Positions 17,081 through 28,333 of a stretch of DNA of 64,000 nucleotides are shown in pieces (positions within the stretch are counted from its first letter, which is position 1; the number at the start of each line of letters is the position of its first letter). The notes below the pieces were generated by a model. It was not told the origin of the DNA. It did no database searches and saw only the letters and a list, made by a program, of their open reading frames with translations. The stretch covers positions 137,573 to 201,572 of the forward strand of contig JAPWHF010000008.1 of NCBI GenBank assembly GCA_027214125.1. Reading direction: 5' to 3'. Source of the DNA: Zoogloeaceae bacterium G21618-S1 (GTDB lineage: Bacteria > Pseudomonadota > Gammaproteobacteria > Burkholderiales > Rhodocyclaceae). The translations under genes and the position numbers were made by a program.

Positions 17081-19138
17081 ATGTCACTGCCCGTCCTGCC
17101 CTTCCGCATGCATCGCCCGAGCCCGCATCCAAATGCGGCCGAGGCCTTGCTGCGCCTGATGGAAGCCGCGGACATCCCGTGGGACACAGTGGCCGAACAC
17201 GCCAGCCGCGACGTCGCACTATGCTTCGCCCTGCTCTGGCTACAACCACTCGAGGCGGCTGACACCCGCCCCCTGCAAGCCCTGCTCGCCGACCGCCTGC
17301 GCCGCGTGGGAGCGCCACTGCTACGCGCCTGGCTCCTGCATGCGGGCGCCCAATCGGGCGATCCCGAGATCATGAAGGCGCTGCACCACCAGGCGCTGCG
17401 TACCGCCGAATGTGCCATGCACCTGGCCATCGAGAAGCGTTACCCGCGCCCTGAAGAGGCCTTTCTGGCGGGTCTGTGGTTGCCCCTGGGGCAAATGAGT
17501 CTGCATGCCTCATCGCCGGAATACGCCCAACTGCGTGCGCAATGCACAACACCCGAGGCCTTGCGCGCCCGCGAGCGCCAGCGCTTCGACACCGATCACA
17601 TCGCGCTGAGTGCACACCTCGCCCAGCACTGCCAGCTGCCGCGTCAGGTCATCGACGCCCTGGCCTTGGCCGGAGCCACCGAAGAGCAATTGCAAAGCGC
17701 TCACCCGCTGACGCCGATTCTTCGCGCCGCGCAATGCCTGAGTGACGACACACAACGCCTCGACGAAGCACAGCGTCTCAGCGGGCTCTCCAAAGAGGCC
17801 TTGCTCAGTCTGCAAACCGACGTGGACTACCTGTCCAGCCAGGGGCTGCAGTCTCTCGGCATCGGTCAGCCCGCAGGCAGCAGCGCGGTGGTACCCACAA
17901 ACACGGCACTCGACTATCCGCGCCTGCCCGCACACTGGCGACGCATCGCCATCGACGGGCTGATCCAGGCCGCGTTCAACACCGCATCTGCCGAGATCGT
18001 CCTGCGCCAGCTGCAAGACGCGTTTCGCCTCCTGTTCGGTAAGCGCCCGCCGATGCTGCTGCACGCCAACAGCGAAGCCCTGCGCATGCTTGATCCTGCG
18101 CTCGACAAGGAGCGCGCGACAGCAATCGCCGAGCTCGACTTGCGCTTGTCGGATGAAACCAGCGTCGTCGCCCTGGCCATGCGCACCCAAACCAGCACCA
18201 GCCACTTTCCCGGCCGCGACGCGCCGGGCAGAAGCACCCGCGACTGGCATATCGCCCGTTGGCTCGATAGCGCGGGCATCCTGTGCCTGCCTTGGCAGGC
18301 CAATGGCGAACGCGGCGTGGGGGTGCTGGGCATTGATGAGAGTCTCGACATTGCGCCGGACGAACAAGGCCTGATGCTGTCCCTGATCGCGCATGCCGCG
18401 GCCAGCCAGGTGCGTCACGATCAGCGGCGCGCGGCCGAGGCGCAACTCCTGGCCACTGCACGCGCCGAACATCTGGCCAAGGCCCGGCGCATTACGCATG
18501 AGGTCAATAGCCCGCTCACCGTCATCAAAAGCTATCTGGGCATCATCAGCCAGCGCGACACCGCCGACACCGCGCTGGTTGGCGAACTCTCCCAGGTCAG
18601 CAGGGAAATTGACCGCATCGGCGCACTGCTTAGGCGTATGACGGAGCCCGACACAGCAGAGCCGACCACTACAAGCGCCGACCTGGGCGAGGTCGTGCGT
18701 CAGCTGCAGCAGGTCTATGGCGACACCTTGTTCAGCAGCCGCAAGCGTGAACTCGATGTGCGAATCCCGCGCGGCCTGCCCGCTGTGGCCATCCCGGCCA
18801 GTGCGCTCAAGCAAGTTGTTCTCAACCTGATGCGCAACGCTGCCGAGGCCTTGCCCGAGGGCGGTCGATTGAGCATCTCCTCACCCGGCGCACTGATCGC
18901 CGATGGCGTCCCCAGCCTGGAACTGCGACTCGTCGACAACGGACCGGGGCTGCCCGACGCGCGCCTCGGCCGACTCTTCACGCCACAACCGAGTCAGAAA
19001 GGCGAAGAACACCAGGGGATCGGACTGTCGATCGTCAATGACCTGCTCCGACAATCTGGCGCCTATACCCTCTGTCGTAGCCAAAAAGACGCGGGCACCA
19101 GCTTCCAGATTTTCATTCCACTAGCCCGCAACCCCTGA
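17081..19138 (+). CDS. Sensor histidine kinase with N-terminal HDOD-like and GAF-like regions
   Basis: A 685-residue protein with no convincing transmembrane segment, so probably cytoplasmic. Residues ~1-270 look like a degenerate HDOD module (ALHHQALRTAECAMHLAIE..., AFLAGLWLPLGQMSLHA), in which the metal-binding HD of true phosphohydrolases is not seen. A GAF-like sensor region follows (~300-450). The dimerisation box has His473 in RRITHEVNSPLTVIKSYLG. The ATPase domain shows the N box LNLMRNAAEALPEGG, G1 DNGPGLPDARLG and G2 GIGLSIVNDLL. The adjacent REC-containing regulator gene is its likely partner. ATG 17081 is preferred over the TTG just before it. Confidence 0.82.
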   Translation: MSLPVLPFRMHRPSPHPNAAEALLRLMEAADIPWDTVAEHASRDVALCFALLWLQPLEAADTRPLQALLADRLRRVGAPLLRAWLLHAGAQSGDPEIMKALHHQALRTAECAMHLAIEKRYPRPEEAFLAGLWLPLGQMSLHASSPEYAQLRAQCTTPEALRARERQRFDTDHIALSAHLAQHCQLPRQVIDALALAGATEEQLQSAHPLTPILRAAQCLSDDTQRLDEAQRLSGLSKEALLSLQTDVDYLSSQGLQSLGIGQPAGSSAVVPTNTALDYPRLPAHWRRIAIDGLIQAAFNTASAEIVLRQLQDAFRLLFGKRPPMLLHANSEALRMLDPALDKERATAIAELDLRLSDETSVVALAMRTQTSTSHFPGRDAPGRSTRDWHIARWLDSAGILCLPWQANGERGVGVLGIDESLDIAPDEQGLMLSLIAHAAASQVRHDQRRAAEAQLLATARAEHLAKARRITHEVNSPLTVIKSYLGIISQRDTADTALVGELSQVSREIDRIGALLRRMTEPDTAEPTTTSADLGEVVRQLQQVYGDTLFSSRKRELDVRIPRGLPAVAIPASALKQVVLNLMRNAAEALPEGGRLSISSPGALIADGVPSLELRLVDNGPGLPDARLGRLFTPQPSQKGEEHQGIGLSIVNDLLRQSGAYTLCRSQKDAGTSFQIFIPLARNP

Positions 19139-19190
19139 ATCGTGCATCATCCGGCGGGTCATGCTGTCGCTTTGCGACGACGGGGAGATC

Positions 19191-21401
19191 ATGGTCATAC
19201 CCGGAGAGGCCCCTTTCTTTAGTCATACCCTGCCAGATCGTGCGGCAACGTACGAGCGGCCGAGCCGTATTCTGCTCGTCGACGACGACGCCCCGCTTCG
19301 CCGCACCCTGCCGCACGTCCTCGCACAAGCCGGCCGCCGCTTTGAAGAGTGCGGAACGGTCTCCGACGCCATCAGCCGGCTTGAAAACAATCACTACGAC
19401 TTGATCCTGCTCGACTACCGTTTGCCTGACGGTTCCGGCCTCGACGTACTCGACTGGCTGGCAAACGCCGGCCGTTCGGAGTCGGTGGTGATGATCAGCG
19501 GCGAAGACGCCATCGACGCAGCCATTGGCGCGCTGCGCCGCGGCGCCGATGACTATGTGCGCAAGCCCTACCACGTGGCGCAGCTTCAACGCGCCGTACA
19601 AAACGTGTTGCACAAGGCGCTGCTTGAGCAAGCCAACGGGGTCATGAGCCAGCGCCTGAAAAGCTCCGAGCGTCTGCACCGCTATCTGGTTGAAAGCTCA
19701 CCGGATTTCATTTTCACGCTCAACCCCAGCGGCGCCTTCAACTATGTCAACCCGCGCATTCAGACCATGCTGGGCTACACCCGGGAGCAACTGCTCGGCA
19801 AAGCCTTCAGCACGCTATTGCTCGACGACGACGCCCTGCGGGTTGAGGCCTTGCTACGTGACACCGCCCACGGCAAGCGCATGCATCAGGTGCTGGAGTT
19901 GCGCTTGCGCCGATACGACGCACACACGGACCAACCCGGCACCGCGACCGTCACCGTCACACTCAACGCCGTTCCGATTTCGCACCGCAGCGACGACGAT
20001 TCCGGCCATGCCCCGGTTGGCATTTACGGCGTCGCGCGCGATATTTCAGAGCGCAAGCGAGCCGAAGAGATCATTACCTTCCAGGCCTATCACGACCAGC
20101 TCACCCACCTGCCCAACCGGATTCTGTTCAAGGACCGACTCGAACTGGCCATTGCCCAGGCACAACGCCGCGGGGGCTTGCTGGCGGTCATGTTCATCGA
20201 TGTCGACCGCTTCAAGCGGGTCAACGATACCTACGGACACAGCGAAGGCGACCGCTTGCTGCGCGGTCTCGCCACTCGCCTGAAAGAAACCCTGCGCAAA
20301 GGCGACACCCTCGCCCGGCTCGGTGGCGACGAATTCATCATCTTGCTGCCCGACATCGCCCACTCCGAAGACGCCGAAACCATCGCGCAAAAGATTCACG
20401 CCGCGCTGAAGACGCCATTCCAGCTCGAGCACGGCAGCTTTCACGCCACGGTCAGTATTGGCATCTCGGTCTTCCCGCGCGACGGCGACGTGGCCGAACA
20501 ACTGACCCAGCACGCCGATATCGCGATGTATCAAATCAAGCGCGAAGGCAAGAACGGCTTCCGCTTCTTCGACCCCGACCTGAACGCCCACTACCGCGAG
20601 CGCATTGCCCTCGAAGACGATTTGCGCGGCGCACTGGCCAGAAACGAATTTTCGCTGCACTACCAGCCGCAGGTCAGCATGGACTCGGGCAAGCTGGTCG
20701 GCGTCGAAGCCCTGCTGCGCTGGCAACACCCCGTACATGGACTGGTCGGCCCGGCCGCCTTTATCCAGGTCGCCGAAGAAGTCGGTCTGATTCGCGACAT
20801 CAGCCACTGGGTAGTCGATACCGCCACGCGGCAACTCGCGCGCTGGCATGCCCGCGGGCACGGGGCGCTGCGCATGTCGATCAACCTGTCATCTCACGAT
20901 TTCGACCGCGACGACACCATCGACCAGGTCGCCAACTGCGTCTCGCGCTGCGGTCTCGCGCATGATCGCTTCGAGGTGGAAATCACCGAGCGGGTCATGA
21001 TGCGAGACACCGACGAGGTCATCGCCCGAATACGCCGCTTGCGCGACTGCGGGGTTGGCATTTCGATCGACGATTTCGGCACCGGTTACTCAGCCCTCGC
21101 CTACCTGCAGAAATTTCCGGTCAGCAGCCTCAAGATCGATCGCAGCTTCGTCAACAATCTCAATGGCGAAGGCACCCAACCGATCATCTCGGCCATTACC
21201 GGCATCGCCCGCGGCTTTGGTCTGCACCTGGTCGCCGAAGGCGTGGAACGCCAGGAGCAGGCACAGCGGCTGCAAGACATGGGCTGCGACATTATGCAAG
21301 GCTACCTGTTCTCCAAGGCCGTCACCGCCGGCGAGGTCGACCGCTGGCTCGAAGCCCCACCCCGGCGCATCACCGCAGAACCTGCGCCACGGTCACAGTA
21401 G
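19191..21401 (+). CDS. Response regulator with REC-PAS-GGDEF-EAL domains
   Basis: A 736-residue regulator of c-di-GMP turnover. The REC domain (~25-145) has the phospho-acceptor Asp75 in ILLDYRLPDGSG and the conserved lysine in YVRKPYH. A PAS domain follows (~165-290: SSPDFIFTLNPSGAFNYVNP). The cyclase site GGDEF is intact at 378-382. The phosphodiesterase domain keeps EALLRW at 506, and the usual IDDFGTGYSALAYL and LKIDRSFV. Both activities are therefore possible. The start is taken at ATG 19191; an ATG at 19161 would add ten residues. It lies 52 bases after the kinase gene. Confidence 0.92.
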   Translation: MVIPGEAPFFSHTLPDRAATYERPSRILLVDDDAPLRRTLPHVLAQAGRRFEECGTVSDAISRLENNHYDLILLDYRLPDGSGLDVLDWLANAGRSESVVMISGEDAIDAAIGALRRGADDYVRKPYHVAQLQRAVQNVLHKALLEQANGVMSQRLKSSERLHRYLVESSPDFIFTLNPSGAFNYVNPRIQTMLGYTREQLLGKAFSTLLLDDDALRVEALLRDTAHGKRMHQVLELRLRRYDAHTDQPGTATVTVTLNAVPISHRSDDDSGHAPVGIYGVARDISERKRAEEIITFQAYHDQLTHLPNRILFKDRLELAIAQAQRRGGLLAVMFIDVDRFKRVNDTYGHSEGDRLLRGLATRLKETLRKGDTLARLGGDEFIILLPDIAHSEDAETIAQKIHAALKTPFQLEHGSFHATVSIGISVFPRDGDVAEQLTQHADIAMYQIKREGKNGFRFFDPDLNAHYRERIALEDDLRGALARNEFSLHYQPQVSMDSGKLVGVEALLRWQHPVHGLVGPAAFIQVAEEVGLIRDISHWVVDTATRQLARWHARGHGALRMSINLSSHDFDRDDTIDQVANCVSRCGLAHDRFEVEITERVMMRDTDEVIARIRRLRDCGVGISIDDFGTGYSALAYLQKFPVSSLKIDRSFVNNLNGEGTQPIISAITGIARGFGLHLVAEGVERQEQAQRLQDMGCDIMQGYLFSKAVTAGEVDRWLEAPPRRITAEPAPRSQ

Positions 21402-21413
21402 CGAATTGCGGAC

Positions 21414-21447
21414 AACAAAAAACCAGCCCGGAGGCTGGTTTTTTGTT
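21414..21447. terminator. Bidirectional intrinsic terminator
   Basis: Fifteen-base arms (21414-21428 and 21433-21447) are exact reverse complements around a 4-base CGGA loop, giving T runs on both strands. It separates the convergent REC-PAS-GGDEF-EAL and cytochrome c genes. Confidence 0.93.
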
Positions 21448-21458
21448 GGCGCGCCGAA

Positions 21459-21767
21459 TTACTTCAGGCTCAGTACCCAGTCAGCCAATTGCTTGGCTTC
21501 CTCGGCCTTCACTTGCGGGTTAGGCGGCATCGGGACCGGGCCCCAGGTACCCTTGCCACCCTTCATGATCTTGTCTGCCAGCATGGCCGAGGCATCTGCC
21601 TGACCTGCGTATTTGGCGGCCACATCCTTGTAGGCCGGGCCAACCAGCTTCTTGTCGACTGCATGACAGGCCAGGCAGTTCTTTGCCTTGGCCAGTTCAG
21701 CAGAAGCAAAGGCCGGCGCTGCGCTCAGCAGACCCAGGGCGACGGTAGCAGCAACGAGTGCTTTCAT
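21459..21767 (-). CDS. Class I cytochrome c (c551/c8 type), periplasmic
   Basis: Small soluble monoheme electron carrier. The start ATG 21767 begins a Sec signal peptide ([21 protein letters not shown], cleavage after residue ~21), leaving a mature protein of ~81 residues. The heme site is [15 protein letters not shown] near residue 31, and the axial methionine lies in [12 protein letters not shown], the pattern of cytochrome c551/c552. Total length is 102. It is a single gene that ends at the bidirectional terminator. It could donate electrons to a terminal oxidase or a denitrification enzyme; the context does not say which. Confidence 0.93.
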   Translation of the reverse strand: MKALVAATVALGLLSAAPAFASAELAKAKNCLACHAVDKKLVGPAYKDVAAKYAGQADASAMLADKIMKGGKGTWGPVPMPPNPQVKAEEAKQLADWVLSLK

Positions 21768-21832
21768 CGGAATTTCCTTATCGTTAAGTGGAACCAACAT
21801 CGGCGGATACTAAACCATGAATCTGGCTTTGC

Positions 21833-23866
<2,034 letters not shown>

Positions 23867-23968
23867 CGCGATCTCGGCAATAAGACAATGCGCGCCAGTC
23901 TATCAAGTGCGCACATTCCCGACAAATTTTGTCAGGAATACCCCTTCTCGGCGAAGGGGTCTGTCATC

Positions 23969-23992
23969 AAAAAGGGGCTTCCAGCGCCCCTC
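23969..23992 (-). terminator. Intrinsic terminator after hupE
   Basis: Read on the minus strand, AGGGGC pairs with GCCCCT around a 7-base loop, followed by TTTTT (plus-strand AAAAA at 23969-23973). It lies ~25 bases past the hupE stop. A second hairpin, ACCCCTTC/GAAGGGGT at 23939-23960, follows it. Confidence 0.75.
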
Positions 23993-24013
23993 CGATAAAG
24001 TGCCGCGAAACGT

Positions 24014-24589
24014 TCAAGCGCCGAGCAACACCAGCCCGACCCCCGCCATCACCACGCCCAGACCGCGTTTGACGCCCATCGCGGCACGCGACGCCGGCAT
24101 CCAGCAACCGAGCGCATACCCGGCACCATGCAGCAACGCCGTGGCCACGACGAATCCGCCCACGTAGTTCAGCAGACTCGCGCTGCCCATTTCGGCCACA
24201 TGAGCGTAACCATGAAACAGTGCGAACACGCCCACCACCGGCAATGCCACCGACGCAGGCAGTTTGACCGCCAGCGCAATCAACAGCCCCATCACCAGTA
24301 CCGACACCCCAATGCCGCCTTCCACCGCCGGCAGCGCCACGCCCAAGGCAGCAAGGCCCGCGCCGAAGAGCATCGCCACGACGAACCCCAGCGGCAGGCC
24401 CCAGCGCGCGCGGCCGGACTGTCGAGTGGCATACACCCCCACCGCCAGCATCGCCAGCAGGTGATCAACCCCGCCGAACGGGTGAGCCAGACCAGCCGTA
24501 AAGTGGCCGCCGGCATGCCCGCCATGTGCCATGGCCGACCCGGCAGCACCGGCCAGCACGAGAGCGAGAAGAACACGCGATGTCGCCAT
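24014..24589 (-). CDS. hupE: HupE/UreJ family nickel-linked membrane protein
   Basis: HupE proteins are small inner-membrane nickel permeases or facilitators that support [NiFe]-hydrogenase synthesis. ATG 24589 gives 191 residues with a cleavable signal (MATSRVLLALVLAGAAGSAMA), a histidine-rich start of the mature protein (HGGHAGGHFTAGLAHP), the family signature HPFGGVDHLLAMLAVGV near residue 38, and about six hydrophobic helices, one with FALFHGYAHVAEM near residue 125. Its place close to the hydrogenase genes, and a sigma-54-like element upstream, suggest co-regulation with them. Confidence 0.92.
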   Translation of the reverse strand: MATSRVLLALVLAGAAGSAMAHGGHAGGHFTAGLAHPFGGVDHLLAMLAVGVYATRQSGRARWGLPLGFVVAMLFGAGLAALGVALPAVEGGIGVSVLVMGLLIALAVKLPASVALPVVGVFALFHGYAHVAEMGSASLLNYVGGFVVATALLHGAGYALGCWMPASRAAMGVKRGLGVVMAGVGLVLLGA

Positions 24590-24638
24590 GACACACCTCC
24601 AGAGAGCAAGCAATAAACAAAAAACGTCGTGATACCGA

Positions 24639-24655
24639 ATCAAGATACGTGCCAG
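24639..24655 (-). promoter_or_regulatory. Candidate sigma-54 promoter of hupE
   Basis: The minus strand reads CTGGCACGTATCTTGAT: a perfect -24 element (TGGCACG) and TTG at -12, but the invariant -12 GC is GA. The predicted start near 24628 gives a ~39-base leader to hupE. It belongs to a set with the elements before hupD and hupS. Confidence 0.4.
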
Positions 24656-24886
24656 ACATTCGCCCGACGCGAAATCAAGCGCTTGCGCCCAACATCGCCC
24701 GCAACATGCGGCAAGCACGCTCCCAGCATCGGCCGTATGGCGAATACTGCGTAACCACCCCTGCCCGCGTCAAACACCGCAGGCTGCAAGCATCGCGACG
24801 AGTCTGATACGCTCCCGACTAACGCCACCACGACACATGTTTCACCGCGCAACCGGCGAAACCCAACCGTCGTCAGGAGACCCTGT

Positions 24887-25504
24887 ATGCCGATGCTTCC
24901 CCACGCGCTCGTTCTGGCCGGACTGCTTGCCCCGGCGGCTTTCGTTCAGGCGGCCGACCTGCCGGATGTTGACCTGACCCGCGCAGGTCAAATTGTGGCC
25001 GAGCGTTGCTCGCTCTGCCATGGTGTCGATGGCGAGAGTTCCACCGCCAACCACCCCAAACTGGCCGGGCAACACTTCCAGTACATCGCCAAACAACTGG
25101 CCGACTTTCAAAGTGGCAAGCGCGCCAGCGACACCATGGGCAGCATGGTGACTGACCTCAGCGCCGAAGACATGCTCGCCCTCGGCGTGTATTTCGAGAA
25201 AAAACCGGCGCGCGCACGGCGTGTGCTCGACGAGGGGCTGAATGCCGTCGGCAAATTCATCTTCGATCGGGGCAACGAGTACTCCGGCGTCGCGGCCTGT
25301 GCCTCGTGCCATGGCGAGAAAGGCTACGGCACTGACAAGCTGCCGCGCCTGGCCGGGCAGAACGCGCGCTATCTTGAGACTCAGCTCGAATCCTTCAACA
25401 GCCGCGCACGAACCAACGACAACGCGATCATGCACACCATCGCCACCAAGCTCACCGAGCTCGAAACCAAGGCAGTGTCGGTCTATATCAGCACGCTGGA
25501 GTAA
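24887..25504 (+). CDS. Cytochrome c4-type diheme protein
   Basis: Periplasmic diheme cytochrome of 205 residues. The signal peptide ends near residue 24 (FVQAADLPDV follows). Heme site 1 is ERCSLCHGVDGESS near residue 44 and heme site 2 is VAACASCHGEKGYG near residue 138, the two-domain repeat of cytochrome c4. The axial methionines probably lie in DTMGSMVTDLS and in NDNAIMHTIATKL. A strong ribosome binding site (CAGGAG) precedes the ATG. The 3' end overlaps the hoxJ 3' end by 17 bases, tail to tail. It could pass electrons to cytochrome oxidases; a link to hydrogenase is only suggested by position. Confidence 0.92.
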   Translation: MPMLPHALVLAGLLAPAAFVQAADLPDVDLTRAGQIVAERCSLCHGVDGESSTANHPKLAGQHFQYIAKQLADFQSGKRASDTMGSMVTDLSAEDMLALGVYFEKKPARARRVLDEGLNAVGKFIFDRGNEYSGVAACASCHGEKGYGTDKLPRLAGQNARYLETQLESFNSRARTNDNAIMHTIATKLTELETKAVSVYISTLE

Positions 25505-26858
25505 GCGGCGCCAGGGGCAGACACGCGGTAAACACCGCCCCGCCAGCGCTCGCGTTGGCGGCCGACAAGCGCCCGCCGTGACGCTCGATGATGCCGTAGC
25601 TGATGGCCAACCCAAGGCCCGTGCCCTGTCCCACCGGCTTGGTGGTAAAGAACGGATCGAACACATGCGCCAGGTTGATCGGATCAATGCCCGGCCCATT
25701 GTCCTCGAAACGCAGGCACACCTGCGTTGAGGCGGCATCTACTTCGGCCGATATCTGCAACGTTGGATGATCTAGCGTGCTGGTCGCATCCCAGGCGTTC
25801 TGCACCAGATTCATCATCACCTGCTGCATCTGCCCGGCCGAGCCGAGCATCATCAGCGGCGCGGGGATGTCCAGCCGCACCTTGAAATCCTTGCGCGCGG
25901 CCTGACTCACCCAGCGCACCGCGCGCTCGACCACTTCGGCCAGATCGAACTGCTGCTGCTCGTCCCGATCGATGGCCGAGAAGCGCTTGAGCCCATCCAC
26001 GATCTGGCGGGTGCGCTCGGCACCTTCGATGGTGCCCTCGATCAGCGGATCGAGATCCGCAAGAATGCGGTCGATACGCAGGCGCGCCCGCTGCTCGGCC
26101 AGCTGCTCGGACGACTCACCGGCATGCACCGCGGCCAGATACGTCTCCAGCCGGTTGGCGTAGCGGCGCAGCGCATGCACGTTGCCAAGGATGAAACTGA
26201 TCGGGTTGTTCAGCTCGTGCGCCACGCCCGCCACCAGGCGACCGAGCGAGGCCATTTTTTCGGAATGCAGCAATTGCTGCTGGGTACGCTTGAGGTCGTC
26301 ATGCGCCTGACGCAGCGCCTGATAGGCGCGGCGCAACTCGCCCACCGGCCGGCCGGTAACGACCATGCCCATCGACTTGCCCACGGCGTTGAAACGCGGC
26401 GTGCAGTTGAAGGACACCGGCACGGCCGAGCCATCGTGTGCCCGCAGTTGCAATTCGCAGTCGTGCACCTCGCGCTCGCCAAACACCGTGAGCAACTGGC
26501 GCGCCTTGCCCCGGGCATCGTCACCGACAAACAAGTCGTAAATGGCGCTGCCGCGCAGGGATTCTGCGCTCTTGCCGGTAATCACCTCCAGCGCGGGGTT
26601 TACGTCTTCGATGGCCCCATCGCGCCCGCACACCACCAGAATGTCCGACATCGCGGTGAGCACCGACAGAATGAACTGCTGCGACTCCTCGAGCTTGGCG
26701 TTTTTTTCTTCCAGCGCCACCTCGTACTGCAGCAGGTCGGAATAGACCTCGTCCATCTTGTGGATGACATCCATCCACACATCCTCGCCCACGCCAACCA
26801 GCTCGCCGGGGTGGCCGGTCTGGCCAACATCGTGGTCCTTGTCGCCGGGTTTTGCCAT
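25488..26858 (-). CDS. hoxJ: H2-signalling histidine kinase HoxJ/HupT
   Basis: Cytoplasmic PAS-containing kinase that receives the H2 signal from the regulatory hydrogenase and controls HoxA/HupR. ATG 26858 (MAKPGDKDHD) with an AGGGG site gives 456 residues. A PAS domain covers ~60-175 (LTAMSDILVVCGRDGAIEDV). His214 sits in LVAGVAHELNNPISFILGNV. The ATPase domain has LVQNAWDATSTL, DNGPGIDPINLAHVFDPFFT and GTGLGLAISYGI. It follows hoxC by 17 bases. In Cupriavidus and Rhodobacter the kinase inactivates the regulator by phosphorylation when H2 is absent; the same is inferred here. Confidence 0.93.
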   Translation of the reverse strand: MAKPGDKDHDVGQTGHPGELVGVGEDVWMDVIHKMDEVYSDLLQYEVALEEKNAKLEESQQFILSVLTAMSDILVVCGRDGAIEDVNPALEVITGKSAESLRGSAIYDLFVGDDARGKARQLLTVFGEREVHDCELQLRAHDGSAVPVSFNCTPRFNAVGKSMGMVVTGRPVGELRRAYQALRQAHDDLKRTQQQLLHSEKMASLGRLVAGVAHELNNPISFILGNVHALRRYANRLETYLAAVHAGESSEQLAEQRARLRIDRILADLDPLIEGTIEGAERTRQIVDGLKRFSAIDRDEQQQFDLAEVVERAVRWVSQAARKDFKVRLDIPAPLMMLGSAGQMQQVMMNLVQNAWDATSTLDHPTLQISAEVDAASTQVCLRFEDNGPGIDPINLAHVFDPFFTTKPVGQGTGLGLAISYGIIERHGGRLSAANASAGGAVFTACLPLAPLTPAC

Positions 26859-26875
26859 GTGTTGATTCCCCTGCG

Positions 26876-28333
26876 TCAATGCACCGTACAGACCATACAA
26901 GGATCGAAAGAACGCACCACATGCTGCACCGCCAGCGGCATGTCGGCGCCGTCGCCCACCGCCGTGCCGACCAGCGCCTGCTCCAGCGCACCCGGTGTGC
27001 CAGCCGCGTCACGCGGCGAAAAATTCCAGGTCGTCGGCGCGATGATCTGATAATTCTGGATGCGCCCATTGCGCACCACCAGCCAGTGCCCGAGCGCGCC
27101 GCGCGCCGCCTCGACCAAGCCGACACCGACGCCCTGATCGGGCAGCTCGGTCTCGGCACAAAAAGGCTCGCCCGGCGCCAGATCACGCACCCAGGCTTCC
27201 ATCATCGGCACCACGCGTGCGATTTCGAGCAGGCGCCCGACCACCCGGCTCATCACCGTGCCACCGCCCTGCGCGACCAGACTCCGCGCCAGCGGATGGC
27301 CGTCAACCACTTGCCGCGCCAGCGCGCCGCACTGCACCACCTTGTCGCGCCAGCGCGGCGCCTTGCACCAGGAGTAGGCATCGGTCTTGTCGGCGTCCGG
27401 GTGCGTTTCGCCCACCAGCGGGTGATGCTTATTGGTGGAGCCGGCCAGCCAGGCATGCGAGATGTCTTCGACAATATCGCGCGTATCGAGCGGATGCACC
27501 GCCCCAACGGCAGAGTCCCAGATGCCCGGCGCGAAACATCGGCGACCATCGATGGGGTAATTGCCAAAACTCAGATAGCGCTCGGGCGCACGACCGAGGC
27601 TGTCGAGCCCGAGGGTTTTGGACAACTCGAGAAAGCGCGCCAGATCGCCCCGCGCCGGCCCCCTGGCGTCAAACCACGCCCACAGCGCATCAGACGACTC
27701 CAGCGCCGACACTGCCTCCAGCGCATCGCCAAACAGATGTCGCTCCAGCCAGCCGCGGAACTCGCGCAGCAGGCTCAGCAAACGCACCCGCTCGGCCGGC
27801 TGAATCGCCCGAGCCGAACCACCTGGCTGCAGGCTCAAGGTATGCGGCCATTTGCCGGCCAGTGTGCCCATCAATTGCAGAAACCGCGCCCGCGCTGGCA
27901 GCGCCTCGGCCGCGGCCGAGCCTTCGACCGCCTTGAAGCGGGCACGCACGGCGTCAAAACCGGGTGTGCCGGCGTAAGCATCGCGGGCAAAGTCAGGCAT
28001 GAAAAAGAGGTAGAAGTGGGTGAAGTGATCCGCCAGATTCTCCGCCGACAGCATCAGATTGCTCGCCCGTGCGCCATTGGGTGGCGGCGTCACCCCGGCC
28101 AGATCGGCCAGGGCCGCGGCCGAGGCCGCCGACTGCGACACCGAGCAGATGCCACAGATGCGCGGCACCAGGGTCAGCGCATCCATCGGCACCTTGCCTT
28201 GCAGGATCTGCTCGAAACCACGGTAGAGCGGTGAGTTGACCCAAGCTGCGCTGACCCGCCCGTCAGCCTGTTCAAGCGTGACTTCCAGATCGCCCTCGAC
28301 CCGGTTGAAGGGCCCCAGTATCTGTCGGCTCAT
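26876..28333 (-). CDS. hoxC: Regulatory (H2-sensing) [NiFe]-hydrogenase large subunit HoxC/HupV
   Basis: Large subunit of the cytoplasmic H2 sensor, 485 residues. The N-terminal nickel motif is RICGICSVSQSAAS near residue 58, with glutamine where catalytic enzymes have histidine. The C-terminal motif DPCMVCTVH is the very end of the protein, so there is no peptide for a maturation protease to remove, a known trait of regulatory hydrogenases. It overlaps hoxB by 4 bases and is followed by hoxJ. Its low turnover and O2 insensitivity are known for the family, not shown here. Confidence 0.95.
   Translation of the reverse strand: MSRQILGPFNRVEGDLEVTLEQADGRVSAAWVNSPLYRGFEQILQGKVPMDALTLVPRICGICSVSQSAASAAALADLAGVTPPPNGARASNLMLSAENLADHFTHFYLFFMPDFARDAYAGTPGFDAVRARFKAVEGSAAAEALPARARFLQLMGTLAGKWPHTLSLQPGGSARAIQPAERVRLLSLLREFRGWLERHLFGDALEAVSALESSDALWAWFDARGPARGDLARFLELSKTLGLDSLGRAPERYLSFGNYPIDGRRCFAPGIWDSAVGAVHPLDTRDIVEDISHAWLAGSTNKHHPLVGETHPDADKTDAYSWCKAPRWRDKVVQCGALARQVVDGHPLARSLVAQGGGTVMSRVVGRLLEIARVVPMMEAWVRDLAPGEPFCAETELPDQGVGVGLVEAARGALGHWLVVRNGRIQNYQIIAPTTWNFSPRDAAGTPGALEQALVGTAVGDGADMPLAVQHVVRSFDPCMVCTVH

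Noticed and set aside
24590-24886. Possible cobalamin riboswitch near hupE/cytochrome c4 (GTCAGGAGACCC at ~24868)
   Set aside because: The phrase resembles the 3' end of a cobalamin riboswitch, but the B12 box and the preceding stems are absent, it is on the strand of the cytochrome gene, and it serves as a normal ribosome binding site.
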